Shown piece by piece: positions 53,533 to 63,057 of a stretch of 64,000 nt of DNA. The DNA is from CBDCMJ01 sp965218875 (GTDB lineage: Bacteria > Chloroflexota > Dehalococcoidia > Lucifugimonadales > UBA3495). The stretch spans positions 806,001 through 870,000 of the forward strand of contig OZ244707.1 of assembly GCA_965218875.1 (NCBI GenBank), read 5' to 3'. The notes under the pieces were generated by a model. That model was given only the letters and a program-made list of their open reading frames with translations. It was not told where the DNA came from and did no database searches. Position 1 is the first letter of the stretch; each line of letters opens with the position of its first letter. The position numbers and the translations under genes were made by a program.

Positions 53533-53707
53533 GGGCCGAACTCGCCGGGCGACGGCCTTCCGGGTTGCCGGGACCGCTGCCGGTAAACGCGGGGCCTGCC
53601 CTCTCTAAGGTCGAGCCGCCCTAGCCGGGCCACGCCGGCGCCCGGAGCGGCAGTCCAACAACAACTACTGGTGCGCGTCCCGCACCAACGCGCACAGGAG
53701 GGTCGCC

Positions 53708-55399
53708 ATGACCACCGCCACCGAAAAGCAGCTCAGGATGAAGCACCTGAGCCGGGAGATCACCGAGGGCCCGGAGCGGGCGCCGGCCCGGTCTTACCTG
53801 TGGGCCATGGGCCTGACCCAAGAGGACATGGACAAGCCCTTCCTGGCCATCGCCAATCTGGCCAGCGACGTGACGCCCTGCAACGTTCACCTGGACCGCT
53901 TCGCCCAGGCCGCCAAGCAGGGCATCCGCCAGGCCGGGGGGACTCCCTTCGAGTTCGGCACCATCACCGTCAGCGACGGCATATCCATGGGCACCGAGGG
54001 CATGAAAGCCTCGCTGGTGAGCCGGGAGGTCATCGCCGACTCCATCGAGGTGGTGGCCTTCGGCGAGCGCATGGACGGGCTCATCACCATCGCCGGCTGC
54101 GACAAGAACATGCCCGGCTGCATGATGGCCATGGCCCGGCTCAACATACCGTCCATCTTCGTCTACGGCGGGACCATCATGCCCGGCCGCTTCAACGGCC
54201 AGGACGTCAACGTCCAGGACGTGTTCGAGGCGGTGGGCAAGTACGCCAAGGGCGACATGACCCTGGAGCAGCTGCGGAGCCTGGAAAGCCTGGCCTGCCC
54301 CGGAGAGGGGTCTTGCGCCGGGTTGTTCACCGCCAACACCATGGCCACGGCCATAGAAGCCATGGGTATGTCCCTGCCGGGAGACGCGTCGATTCCCGGG
54401 CCGGACCCGCGCAAGGTGGAGGTCTCCCGCCGGGCTGGGGAAGCCCTGCTGCGGCTCCTGGAGGACAACGTGCGGCCCCGGGACATCCTGACCAAGCAGG
54501 CCTTTGAAAACGCCATAACCGTGGCCGTGTCCATGGGCGGCTCCACCAACCTGGTGCTCCACCTGATGGCCATCGCCAATGAGGCCGGGATCGACCTGAC
54601 CATGGACGACTTCGACCGCATCAGCCGCAACACGCCCTACATTGCCGACATGAAGCCCGCCGGGCGCTACGTGATGGCCGACCTGGACCGCTACGGCGGC
54701 GTGGCCCTGGTGATGAAGCGGCTGCTGGCGGCCGGGTTGCTTCACGGCGACGCCATGACCGTTACCGGCAAGACCCTGCGGGAGAACGTCGAGGCCATCG
54801 AGACCATAGAGGACCAGCCGGTGGTCTACCCGGTGGACGCGCCCCGCAACCCCACCGGCGGCCTGGGAATCATCTACGGCAACCTTGCGCCGGAGGGCGC
54901 GGTCATCAAAGTCGCCGGCCACCAGGAGAAGGTCTACGAGGGGCCGGCCCGGGTGTTCGATCAGGAGCAGGGCGCCTTCCAGGCCATCCAGCGCCGGGAG
55001 ATCAAGCCCGGAGACATCGTCGTCATCCGCTACGAAGGCCCCATAGGCGGCCCCGGCATGAGGGAGATGCTGGCGGTGACCAGCGCCATCATGGGCCAGG
55101 GCCTGGGAGACGAGGTAGCCCTGATTACCGACGGCCGCTTCTCCGGCGCCACCCACGGCCCGATGCTGGGCCACGTGGCCCCCGAGGCCGCGGTGGGCGG
55201 GCCCATCGCTCTCCTGGAGGAGGGCGACATCATCACCCTGGACATACCCGGCCGGCGGCTGGACGCCCGCCTCACCGAGGAGGAGATAACGGACCGCCGG
55301 TCCCGGTGGCAGCCCAGGCCGGCCAACTACTCCAGCGGGGTGCTCGCCAAGTACGCCCGGCTGGTCTCGTCGGCTTCCAAAGGCGCGGTGACCGGGTAA
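53708..55399 (+). CDS. ilvD: Dihydroxy-acid dehydratase
   Basis: Fe-S dehydratase of valine, leucine, isoleucine and pantothenate synthesis; 563 residues. The cluster cysteines are in ASDVTPCNVHL, IAGCDKNMPGCMMAMARLN and PGEGSCAGLFTANTMATAIE. The C-terminal GRFSGATHGPMLGHVAPEAA is typical. AGGAGG lies upstream of the ATG. Its own promoter and long leader suggest independent control. Confidence 0.96.
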   Translation: MTTATEKQLRMKHLSREITEGPERAPARSYLWAMGLTQEDMDKPFLAIANLASDVTPCNVHLDRFAQAAKQGIRQAGGTPFEFGTITVSDGISMGTEGMKASLVSREVIADSIEVVAFGERMDGLITIAGCDKNMPGCMMAMARLNIPSIFVYGGTIMPGRFNGQDVNVQDVFEAVGKYAKGDMTLEQLRSLESLACPGEGSCAGLFTANTMATAIEAMGMSLPGDASIPGPDPRKVEVSRRAGEALLRLLEDNVRPRDILTKQAFENAITVAVSMGGSTNLVLHLMAIANEAGIDLTMDDFDRISRNTPYIADMKPAGRYVMADLDRYGGVALVMKRLLAAGLLHGDAMTVTGKTLRENVEAIETIEDQPVVYPVDAPRNPTGGLGIIYGNLAPEGAVIKVAGHQEKVYEGPARVFDQEQGAFQAIQRREIKPGDIVVIRYEGPIGGPGMREMLAVTSAIMGQGLGDEVALITDGRFSGATHGPMLGHVAPEAAVGGPIALLEEGDIITLDIPGRRLDARLTEEEITDRRSRWQPRPANYSSGVLAKYARLVSSASKGAVTG

Positions 55400-55448
55400 G
55401 CCCGGCGCTTGCTCGGCGCCGCAGCCCCGGCCCTGTAGGTGCATTTCT

Positions 55449-57017
55449 ATGGCCCTGCCCCTAACTGTTGACGCCCTGGACCCCATGCGGCCCACCCTGT
55501 TGTCGTTGGTGCAGGAGCAGGCCAAAACCCTGCCCGGCCTGCGATACTGCGACATCCGCATCGCCATCCGGGAAGAAAAGGGAGCAGTGGCCGAGAACGG
55601 CAGCGGGAAGGCCAGCGCCGAAGATTACGCGTTCGGCTTCGGCGTCCGCGTGGTGGCCGGGGCCAGGATGAGCGCCCCCGGCTACTATGGCCGCATCCTC
55701 GGCTCCGCTGACGCCGCCAACTTAGGCAAGGTGGTATGGCAGGGCATAACTGAGGCCCATCGCCGGGCGAGGGCCAACGCCCGCCTCAAGGCCGGCGCCA
55801 ACCGGCGGTTCGGCCCCCTGGGCCAGAGCCTGGCCAACACGGAACTGGCGCCGGTGGCCATCGTCCGAGACCGCGTCCCCGCCGTTTACCGCATCGACCC
55901 CAGGGAAGTCGCGCTGTCCGAAACGGTCAAAATGGCGGTGGACGGGTGCCTGGCCCTCCAGGGTCAAAGCGGCGACATTGCCTACTGCGCCACCTCGGCC
56001 AGCACCTTCCTGCTGCGGGAGCTGTTCCTCAGCTCCGAAGGGGCCGACGTGGACCAGAGCTTCGCCCAGACCGAGGGTTTCGGCATCGCCATCTGCAACG
56101 GAGACAACGGGGCGTTCGAGCACTACGACAGCACAGGCCACCTGCGGGGCTGGGAAATACTGTCCGAGGGTTACGACAACGGCCCCATCGTCCTTCCCGC
56201 TTTCGTCGACTTCTGCGCCAAGCTGGGAGCCGACGCCGCCCTGGTGGCCCAGGCGCCGCCCCTGAAACCGCCGGACAAGGAAGTGACGGTGGTCACCGAC
56301 CCCCACTTCAACACCCTGCTGGTCCACGAAGTGGTGGGGCATCCCTCGGAGCTCGACCGGGCCCTCAAGTACGAGGCGGCTTACGCGGGGCGGTCCTGGT
56401 TCCTGAAAAGCCTGCGGGAGAACCAACTGGGCAAGCAGATCGCGTCACCCCTGGTTACCGCCTTTTCCGATCCGTTGATGGAAGGGTACGGGTCCTTCAA
56501 GTACGACCACGACGGCACCCCGGCGCGCCGGGCCTACATCATCAACCAGGGCGTGCTGGAGGAGTTTCTCAACAACCGGCAGACCGCCGCCCAAATGGGG
56601 GTGGAGCCCAACGGCTCGGCGCGGTCCACCGAGGCCCACCTGGTGCCCCTCATCCGAATGACCAACACAGTCTTCGCCGCGGGAGACCGGGACCCCCAGG
56701 ACATCATATCCGAGGTAGACTCGGGGTATTACGTCGCCGGCCATCGCACTCCGTCCATCGCCGAGTCCCGGGAGAACTTCCGCATCACCGCCGTCAAGGT
56801 CTACGAGATCGAAAACGGGCAGTTGGGCCGGCTGTACCGGGACGGCGGCATCACTGCCGACTCCCGCGACTACTTCATGTCCATCGACGCCGTCGGCAAC
56901 GACCTGCGGGTCAACCCGATCCCCAACTGCGGCAAGGGTCAGCCCATGCAGGCCAAGCGAATGAGCAACGGCGGCCCCACCATGCGGGGAGTCGCCCGGC
57001 TCACCGGGACCGGATGA
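55449..57017 (+). CDS. tldD: TldD-like metalloprotease subunit
   Basis: 522 residues. The zinc-binding motif of the family is present as LLVHEVVGHPSELDRALKYE (HExxxH) near residue 295, followed by the GY-containing YGSFKYDHDGTPARRAYIIN and the C-terminal zinc-Cys region NPIPNCGKGQPMQAKRMSNG. TldD pairs with TldE to form a heterodimeric protease that threads unfolded peptides. It is followed by a 29-codon gene and tldE. Confidence 0.92.
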   Translation: MALPLTVDALDPMRPTLLSLVQEQAKTLPGLRYCDIRIAIREEKGAVAENGSGKASAEDYAFGFGVRVVAGARMSAPGYYGRILGSADAANLGKVVWQGITEAHRRARANARLKAGANRRFGPLGQSLANTELAPVAIVRDRVPAVYRIDPREVALSETVKMAVDGCLALQGQSGDIAYCATSASTFLLRELFLSSEGADVDQSFAQTEGFGIAICNGDNGAFEHYDSTGHLRGWEILSEGYDNGPIVLPAFVDFCAKLGADAALVAQAPPLKPPDKEVTVVTDPHFNTLLVHEVVGHPSELDRALKYEAAYAGRSWFLKSLRENQLGKQIASPLVTAFSDPLMEGYGSFKYDHDGTPARRAYIINQGVLEEFLNNRQTAAQMGVEPNGSARSTEAHLVPLIRMTNTVFAAGDRDPQDIISEVDSGYYVAGHRTPSIAESRENFRITAVKVYEIENGQLGRLYRDGGITADSRDYFMSIDAVGNDLRVNPIPNCGKGQPMQAKRMSNGGPTMRGVARLTGTG

Positions 57018-57039
57018 GCCAAGGTCCTGGGGAGATGCC

Positions 57040-57129
57040 ATGAAGCTCATCGTCATCGCGGTCGTGATAATTGCCTTACTGGTAATCGCCTTCGTCATCA
57101 GGAACGCGTTTCGCCGGTCCGACCGATAG
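57040..57129 (+). CDS. 29-residue single-span membrane peptide between tldD and tldE
   Basis: Reads MKLIVIAVVIIALLVIAFVI, then RNAFRRSDR and TAG. A GGGGAG ribosome site lies five nt upstream. One membrane-spanning hydrophobic stretch with a positively charged tail predicts an N-out, C-in bitopic peptide. It fills the 124-nt gap between tldD and tldE, 22 nt after one and 12 nt before the other, so it is certainly on the same transcript. It is not recognised. It could be a TldD/E substrate, a membrane tether, or an unrelated microprotein. Confidence 0.7.
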   Translation: MKLIVIAVVIIALLVIAFVIRNAFRRSDR

Positions 57130-57141
57130 GGGCATAGCTGG

Positions 57142-58704
57142 ATGATTCCCCTTTCCAAGCTGCGCACCGCCGCCAGGGAAGGTCTGGCTTACGTCCAGGC
57201 GCAGGCCGACGTGGCCGAGGCCGAAGTGTTCGTCTCGGCCACCGGGAACCTGACCGCCCGGCTGAACTATACCTCCCACATACCCAGCAACGGCGTGGAA
57301 GAGCCCAAGTCGGTGGAGTCCTTCGGGCTGGGTCTAAGGGTCGCGTTTCCCTCCCCCGGCGGCCTCAAGACCGGGTTCGCGTCCGAACCCGCCGACCTCA
57401 GCCTGGAAGGTGTCCGCCGGGCGCTGGACAAGGCCCGCTCCGGCGCGGTGCTGGACACCGAGTTCGTGTCGCTGCCGCGGCCCCTGGGCGCCGCGCCCGG
57501 GGCCGCGAGCGCCGCGCCCGACCCGGACATTATGCGGCTCAAGGGACCGGGGCTGGTGGAAACCGGGTGGCGAATGGTGGAACAGGGCCTGGAGGTGTTC
57601 CACACGTCGGAGGACCTGCTGAACCTGGCCGGTTCTCCGGAGGAGTTGGCGGGCTTGGGGCTCATCCTTGGGGGCGACGTGGTGGTGTTGCAGCAACGCC
57701 TGGCCATAGCCTCCAGCCATATGCCCAGGGTACAAACCGACGAATCCAGCATTATCCTGTCCTTTGCCACCGCCATGGTGGAGGAGGGCCAGGCCAAGGG
57801 CAGCGGCTGGTCGGTGGGGGACCGCTTGGCCAGCTTCACCGGCGGCTCGGCGGCTGAGGCGGCCCGCAACGCCATAAGCTCGCTGCACGGCCGGCGCGTC
57901 CCCAGCGGCAGCTACCGGGTGGTGCTCGGACCCCAACCCCTGGCGGAAATCCTGGAGTGGGTGCTGCTGCCCGGCCTGCAACTGGACATGTTCTACGCTG
58001 GGGCTTCGCCCTTCCTGGGCCGCTTCGGGCAGCAGGTGGCCGGGGAGCAACTGAGCATCGTCGACGACGGCGCGGCCCCGGGCCTGGCCGGGTCCAAAGC
58101 CATCACCGACGAGGGTCTGCCCACCAGCCGGACCGAGCTGATCAAGGGCGGGGTCCTGTCCGGGTTGCTGTCCGACCACTACGGCTACCAGCGCATTCTC
58201 CACGACCCTCAAGGGGCAACCAAGCTGGGCGCGGATCCGGCCAGGGTCTCCCAGGCGATCGCCCCGCGGAACGGGTTCCGGGTTGGCAGCAGCAGCGGCC
58301 GCGACTTCAACGCGGCCCCCAGCGCCACCCCCACCAACCTGGTGGTGGAGGGCGCCGCCGCCCTGAGCCACCGGGAACTGCTGCGGCTGGTGGGGGACGG
58401 CATCTACATCGGCCGCATCTGGTACACCTATCCGGTCAACGGCATCACGGCGGGAGACTTCAGCGGCACCATCGTCGGAGACTCCTACCTCATCAAGGAC
58501 GGCAGGCTGGCCGCGCCGCTGCAACCCAACACGCTGCGCATGAACGACAACGTGCTGAATGTGATCAACAACATCATCGGAATCACGTCGGAGCGGAGGG
58601 GCACCGTGCGTTGGTCCTCGGACCAGGTGACCTGGGCCCCGGAGATGGCGGTGGCCGATTTTCACCTTGAAGAGATAAGCGAGTCCATGGACCAGGTCTA
58701 CTAA
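57142..58704 (+). CDS. tldE: TldE/PmbA-like protease subunit
   Basis: 520 residues. It is the non-catalytic partner of TldD. Family segments are VPSGSYRVVLGPQPLAEILE near residue 255, the LSGLLSDHYGYQRI loop, and NLVVEGAAALSHRELLRLVG and GIYIGRIWYTYPVNGITAGD in the C-terminal half. It lacks the HExxxH of TldD, as expected. It sits 124 nt after tldD with the 29-codon gene between. Confidence 0.9.
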   Translation: MIPLSKLRTAAREGLAYVQAQADVAEAEVFVSATGNLTARLNYTSHIPSNGVEEPKSVESFGLGLRVAFPSPGGLKTGFASEPADLSLEGVRRALDKARSGAVLDTEFVSLPRPLGAAPGAASAAPDPDIMRLKGPGLVETGWRMVEQGLEVFHTSEDLLNLAGSPEELAGLGLILGGDVVVLQQRLAIASSHMPRVQTDESSIILSFATAMVEEGQAKGSGWSVGDRLASFTGGSAAEAARNAISSLHGRRVPSGSYRVVLGPQPLAEILEWVLLPGLQLDMFYAGASPFLGRFGQQVAGEQLSIVDDGAAPGLAGSKAITDEGLPTSRTELIKGGVLSGLLSDHYGYQRILHDPQGATKLGADPARVSQAIAPRNGFRVGSSSGRDFNAAPSATPTNLVVEGAAALSHRELLRLVGDGIYIGRIWYTYPVNGITAGDFSGTIVGDSYLIKDGRLAAPLQPNTLRMNDNVLNVINNIIGITSERRGTVRWSSDQVTWAPEMAVADFHLEEISESMDQVY

Positions 58705-58755
58705 GAAAGACCTCTCGCGCCGCTCGCCCCGGACGCCCCGGCTAGGAGGAGAGTC

Positions 58756-59559
58756 ATGGCCAGCAACGCCATCTTGTTAAGCAGGTCGGGCAACGTCGCC
58801 ACCATCACCCTCAATCGGCCCGAGTCGCGCAACGCGCTGACCCCCGACATGATCGGCGAGCTGGCCGAGGCGGTGCGGTCCTGCGGCAGCCCCGACGTGC
58901 GGGCCGTGCTGCTGACCGGGACCGGAGACGCCTTCTGCGCCGGAGCCGACGTCAAGGTCTTCGTGGACCATTTGGAAAGCGGCGGTCCGGAGGGCCTGTC
59001 CGAGCACGTCCACGGGGTTGCCGACAAGCTGCACCGGGAGGTGGTCCTGGGGCTGCTGCGGCTGGAGAAGCCCGTCGTCGCGGCCGTGAACGGGGTCGCC
59101 GCCGGGGCCGGGTTCAGCTTGACGCTGGCCTGCGACGTGCGAATCGCCGCCGCCGGCGCGAGGTTCCTCATGGCCTATGCCAACATCGGCGCCACGGCCG
59201 ACGGCGGCTCCACCTACCTGCTGCCCCGCCTGCTGGGCACGGGCAAAGCAATGGAGATTTACCTCGCGGGCCAGCCCATGAGCGCCGAGGCGGCGTTGCA
59301 AGCGGGCCTGCTCAGCCAGGTATGCGACCGGGACAAGCTGGAGCAGCACGCCCTGGAAACTGCCGACCGGCTGGCCCGGGGCCCCACGGTGGCCTACGGC
59401 AGGGTCAAGTCGCTATTCCGGCAGTCCTGGGCCACCGGAATCGAGGAGCAGTTGGACGCCGAGACCCGGGAAATCAGCAACATCGCTCTAACCAGGGACT
59501 TCCAGGAGGGAATCCGCGCCTTCGCCGGCAAGCGCCAGCCCTGGTTTCAGGGGAACTAG
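58756..59559 (+). CDS. Enoyl-CoA hydratase/isomerase family protein
   Basis: Crotonase-fold enzyme of 267 residues. The oxyanion-hole segments are AVLLTGTGDAFCAGADVKVF near residue 55 and VNGVAAGAGFSLTLACDVRI near 112. The position of one catalytic acid (NIGATADGGSTYLLPRLLG) is not the usual E-x-x-x-G pattern, so the precise reaction may not be classical hydration. AGGAGGAGAG precedes the ATG. It follows tldE by 51 nt and is convergent with mutS2. Confidence 0.88.
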   Translation: MASNAILLSRSGNVATITLNRPESRNALTPDMIGELAEAVRSCGSPDVRAVLLTGTGDAFCAGADVKVFVDHLESGGPEGLSEHVHGVADKLHREVVLGLLRLEKPVVAAVNGVAAGAGFSLTLACDVRIAAAGARFLMAYANIGATADGGSTYLLPRLLGTGKAMEIYLAGQPMSAEAALQAGLLSQVCDRDKLEQHALETADRLARGPTVAYGRVKSLFRQSWATGIEEQLDAETREISNIALTRDFQEGIRAFAGKRQPWFQGN

Positions 59560-59591
59560 ACGGGGGACCTAACCGGCGCAACCCGCCGGAC

Positions 59592-62042
59592 TCACCGCAA
59601 CTCCACCACGGTAACCCCGTCGCCGCCCGGCCCCTCGCCGGGGGTCGCCGACAGCACCAGCGGGTGATCGCCCAGGTACTCCCGCACCGCCCGGCGCAAC
59701 GCGCCGGTGCCCTTGCCGTGAATTATGCGGATGGGGCTGACCCAGTCCAGGGCCACGTCGTTCAGCCACTCGTCCACCCGCTGCACCGCCTCGTCCACCC
59801 GCTGCCCCCGCAAGTCTATCTCACCGGAGGGGTTGCGCCGCGGCGGCCGGCTGAAGAATACCCCGTGCTGCGCCGCGGGCTGATGGCCCTGGGCCGGGCG
59901 CTCCAGTTGGTAGACGGGCAGCCTGGCCCGCATGGTCCCCAACAAGACCTCCACCTGGCCCAACTCGTCCGGAGGACTGAGGACCTCCACCGGACGCTCG
60001 ATGCCCCGTATGAACACCCGGTCCCCGCCCTTTATGCCCTCCTGCCAGGAGCTCCGCCGCACCTCTATGGGCGCCCAATGAGGCGAGCCGAGCTGCCGGC
60101 GTTCTTCCCCCAGCTCCCGCCGCAAGCGGCTCCCGTCCTCGACCGGGCTTGCCGGCTCATCCGTGCGTCCCACGCTCCTTTCCGCCTGCCGGAGCCGGGC
60201 CAACAGGCCGGAGATGCGGGCCTGCAGCTCCTCGCGGGCCTGCTCCACCAACTCGACCTTGGAGACTTCCACCGAGGCCAGCCTCTCCTCGGCCTCGGCT
60301 TGGGCCTCCCTGGCCCGCACCAGGGAAGCTTCCGCGTCCTGGCGCAGCCCGTCCACCAACACCCGCTCCTCTTGAAGCTCCCGCAGCAGGTTGTCGGCGG
60401 CTTGGGCGCCGGGGGACAACGACGCCTGGGCTTGGTCCAGCACATCCGGCGGCACGCCCAAACGGGCGGCTATGGTCAAAGCGTAGCTGCGCCCAGGCGC
60501 CCCCACGGTTACCCGGTAAGTGGGGGCCAGCGTCTGGGGATGCAGGTCGACGCTGGCGTTGACCATCCCCGCCTGTTCCTGCACGTAGCGGGCCACTCCC
60601 CGGTGGTGGGTGGTGGCCACCATTAGCATCCCGCGGCGCTGAAAGTGACTCAGGATGGCCTTGCCCAGCGCCGAGCCCTCCTCGGGGTCGGTGCTGGCGC
60701 CCAACTCATCCACCAACACCAACGAATCGGCCGTGGCCCGCTCCATGATGAACAGCAAGTTGCTGACGTGGGAACTGAAGGTGGATAGGGACCTTTCGAT
60801 GCTCTGCTGGTCGCCGATGTCGGCGTAGACGCCGTCGAAGACCGGAAGCCTGGCTTCATCCGCGGGCACGTGCAGTCCCGCCTGGGCCATCAGCGCCAGC
60901 AGGCCCACGGTCTTCAGGGTGACCGTCTTGCCTCCCGCGTTGGGGCCGGTGATCAGCATGACCCTCCGCCCCTGGCCCAACTCCAGGGTTACGGGGACCA
61001 CTGCGCCGGTGAGCAGGGGGTGGCGGGCGCCGGAGAGTTTGAGGGGGCTGGCTTGGTTTGGAGCGGCAGGGTCTGCGCTGCCATAACCGGGACCTTCATA
61101 GACCGAGGGCATAGCGGCCCGCAGCACCCCCGAATAATGGCCCTTGGCCATGGCCAGGTCCAAGCGCGCCAGCAGGTCCAGGGCCAGGAGCAGGTCGGGG
61201 CCGGCCTCTCCCGCTTGGGCTGAAAGCTGCCGGAGAACCCGCTCTTCCTCCCGCTCTTCGGCCAGGCGGGCTTCGCGCCAGCGGTTGCCCAACTCGATAG
61301 CCGCCAAGGGCTCCACAAACACCGTCGCGCCGCTGTCCGACACGTCGTGGACTATCCCCTGGACCCGCGACCGCAAGTCGGCCTTGACTAACAGCACCAG
61401 CCGGCCGTTGCGCTGGGTGATGATCGGTTCTTGGACCAAGTCCTGCCGCTGCAATCGCCGGAGTTGCCTTTCCATCGCCCCGTTGACGCGCTGCTGCGCA
61501 ACGCGGGACTCCTCCCTGAGCTGCCGCAAGATGGGGCTGGCGTCATCCAGGACTTCGCCGGCAGGGCTGATGGCCGAGCGTATCGCCCTTTCCAGAGGCC
61601 CCAGGTCCGGCAATTTCTCGGCTACGCCGGTCAATAGGGGAAGTTCCTCGTGCCGGGACAGGGAGGCCCGGTTGTGCCGGGACGCCTCGGCCAGTCCTCC
61701 CAGGGAATGAAGCTCCTCTCCCCGGAGCAATCCGCTCAAGAGGGCCCGGTTGACGTAGGGCCTGAAGTCGATGCCGGGGCCGAATTCCAGGCCGCCGCCC
61801 CGGTCCAGGTAGTGCCGGGCCTCGCTGGTCTCCTGCTGACGGCTGGCAATCTCCAATAGATCTGCAGACGGTTCCAACGCCAGGACCGACTCTCCGCCGA
61901 TCACGGTGCGGGTGTAGCTGGAGAGTTGCTGCCGGATCTGATCGAACTCCAGAAGCTCCAGCGCCGGAGAAAAGGGGCCCCGCTCGTCCGCGGCGGGTCC
62001 CGCGGGCGCCGTCCCTTCAAAGCCTTCGACGCCGTCCGTCAT
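59592..62042 (-). CDS. mutS2: MutS2 (Smr-domain ATPase)
   Basis: 816 residues from the ATG at 62042. The ATPase has Walker A LITGPNAGGKTVTLKTVGLL, the ABC signature region STFSSHVSNLLFIME, and Walker B SLVLVDELGASTDPEEGSAL. A long KOW-like/linker region follows, and a C-terminal Smr nuclease-like domain starts at EIDLRGQRVDEAVQRVDEWL and ends with IRIIHGKGTGALRRAVREYL. In Bacillus, MutS2 recognises collided ribosomes and splits them. It lies 56 nt after a Vms1-like release factor, with both on the minus strand, so the two are probably co-transcribed. Confidence 0.95.
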   Translation of the reverse strand: MTDGVEGFEGTAPAGPAADERGPFSPALELLEFDQIRQQLSSYTRTVIGGESVLALEPSADLLEIASRQQETSEARHYLDRGGGLEFGPGIDFRPYVNRALLSGLLRGEELHSLGGLAEASRHNRASLSRHEELPLLTGVAEKLPDLGPLERAIRSAISPAGEVLDDASPILRQLREESRVAQQRVNGAMERQLRRLQRQDLVQEPIITQRNGRLVLLVKADLRSRVQGIVHDVSDSGATVFVEPLAAIELGNRWREARLAEEREEERVLRQLSAQAGEAGPDLLLALDLLARLDLAMAKGHYSGVLRAAMPSVYEGPGYGSADPAAPNQASPLKLSGARHPLLTGAVVPVTLELGQGRRVMLITGPNAGGKTVTLKTVGLLALMAQAGLHVPADEARLPVFDGVYADIGDQQSIERSLSTFSSHVSNLLFIMERATADSLVLVDELGASTDPEEGSALGKAILSHFQRRGMLMVATTHHRGVARYVQEQAGMVNASVDLHPQTLAPTYRVTVGAPGRSYALTIAARLGVPPDVLDQAQASLSPGAQAADNLLRELQEERVLVDGLRQDAEASLVRAREAQAEAEERLASVEVSKVELVEQAREELQARISGLLARLRQAERSVGRTDEPASPVEDGSRLRRELGEERRQLGSPHWAPIEVRRSSWQEGIKGGDRVFIRGIERPVEVLSPPDELGQVEVLLGTMRARLPVYQLERPAQGHQPAAQHGVFFSRPPRRNPSGEIDLRGQRVDEAVQRVDEWLNDVALDWVSPIRIIHGKGTGALRRAVREYLGDHPLVLSATPGEGPGGDGVTVVELR

Positions 62043-62098
62043 GTCAGTACGGCGCACAAGCCGGGCCGCACGCCGCGAGGAACAACGATAAGTTCACG

Positions 62099-62866
62099 TC
62101 ACCACTCCCAATGGTACACCCTGCTTAGGCCGAGCAGTCCGCCGGCCCGTTGCAGGGCGTCCAGGTTGGGTTCCCGCACGTTTAGCCGGCGCTCCAGGGT
62201 CTTGCCCCGGTGAGAATCAAGATACGGGCAGACCTTCAGGAATCCCTCGAGGGTAAACTTGTCTCCGCCCAATAGCACGTAGTCCAGCTGCCCTTCGAAG
62301 TCGCCAAACCGGCTCTGCACCGCCTCGCACGCTTTGAGGTAGAGGCGGTGCGCCTGCCCTTCCCTGACCCGCTCGAAGCGTTTCTGGGAGGTGCCCCCGG
62401 CGCGGTGGCGGCCCTTTACGTACCGGGTGTCCGTCTTTGACGCCAGCAGCCTCTCCCCCCGGTACACCCCCACTGCATACCTGCCCAACCGGAGCAAGAC
62501 CACGCCTATGGTGTACTCGGTCGCCAACAACTTCAACAGCGGAGCCACGTTCCAGCCGGGCGTCATGCCGCTCTCCGGCACCGGGAAGGGAGGCAGGATG
62601 ACCAGGCCTCGACTTTCCACCCTCAACGCCACCAGGCCGGTGTCGGACCTCAGGATAGCCCTATCCAGCCGGGCCAGGCGCTCCTCCCAGGCGCGGCCCT
62701 CTGCGCCCCACTGGGCCGGGACCTGCGGGCCGCCGCCGGGACTAAGGTAGACGGAGGATGCGGCCTGGGCCGGCGAGGGGGCGCAGCCTGCCAGCAGCCG
62801 CTCCACGCCGGACTTGCCCAGAAGCTGTCCGGGCTGGACCGAGGGCCAAGGAGATTGCTCGCTCAT
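62099..62866 (-). CDS. Vms1-like peptidyl-tRNA hydrolase (acVLRF1 type)
   Basis: 255 residues. The catalytic GxxQ is present in RYVKGRHRAGGTSQKRFERV: Gly158 to Gln161, with the basic surround typical of VLRF1. VVLLRLGRYAVGVYRGERLL before it and DYVLLGGDKFTLEGFLKVCP after it complete the eRF1-like core. In eukaryotes Vms1/ANKZF1 cut the nascent chain from tRNA after stalled ribosomes are split; the bacterial branch is known from actinobacteria and chloroflexi. The N-terminal 100 residues are not assigned. It is upstream of mutS2 on the same strand. Confidence 0.82.
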   Translation of the reverse strand: MSEQSPWPSVQPGQLLGKSGVERLLAGCAPSPAQAASSVYLSPGGGPQVPAQWGAEGRAWEERLARLDRAILRSDTGLVALRVESRGLVILPPFPVPESGMTPGWNVAPLLKLLATEYTIGVVLLRLGRYAVGVYRGERLLASKTDTRYVKGRHRAGGTSQKRFERVREGQAHRLYLKACEAVQSRFGDFEGQLDYVLLGGDKFTLEGFLKVCPYLDSHRGKTLERRLNVREPNLDALQRAGGLLGLSRVYHWEW

Positions 62867-62964
62867 ACGGTGGGCTTAGCCGGGATTTTACCACAGCGGC
62901 CATGCTCGCCTCGGCGGCACCCGCAAACGGCAAGGCTCGGGGGTGGAGACAGAGCAATCGGGTC

Positions 62965-63055
62965 TTAAGATAATGTCATTCCGAGCGATGCCGAAGGACG
63001 TTAGATGCTTCGGCAGGCCCCGCATGACGTGGTGGAGAAGCGCTTCAAGCGCCAT
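62965..63055. repeat. Palindromic intergenic repeat
   Basis: Contains ttaagataatgtcattccga on one side and the inverse pattern gcatgacg on the other, with cgaaggacgttagatgcttcgg inside; it resembles the element at 21922-22044. It breaks the third cassette frame of copy 3. Confidence 0.5.
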
Positions 63056-63057
63056 GA

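Noticed and set aside
53533..53707. A T-box or branched-chain amino acid riboswitch in the ilvD leader.
   Set aside because: The leader is long and structured, but no T-box sequence or leader peptide rich in Ile, Leu or Val codons was found.
53621..55567. A 648-codon open frame on the minus strand.
   Set aside because: It lies opposite ilvD in GC-rich DNA. The plus strand encodes a clear dihydroxy-acid dehydratase with its Fe-S cysteines, and the minus frame has no domain or ribosome site.
57334..58665. A 443-codon minus-strand frame.
   Set aside because: It is antisense to tldE, a product of high GC content at the third codon position.
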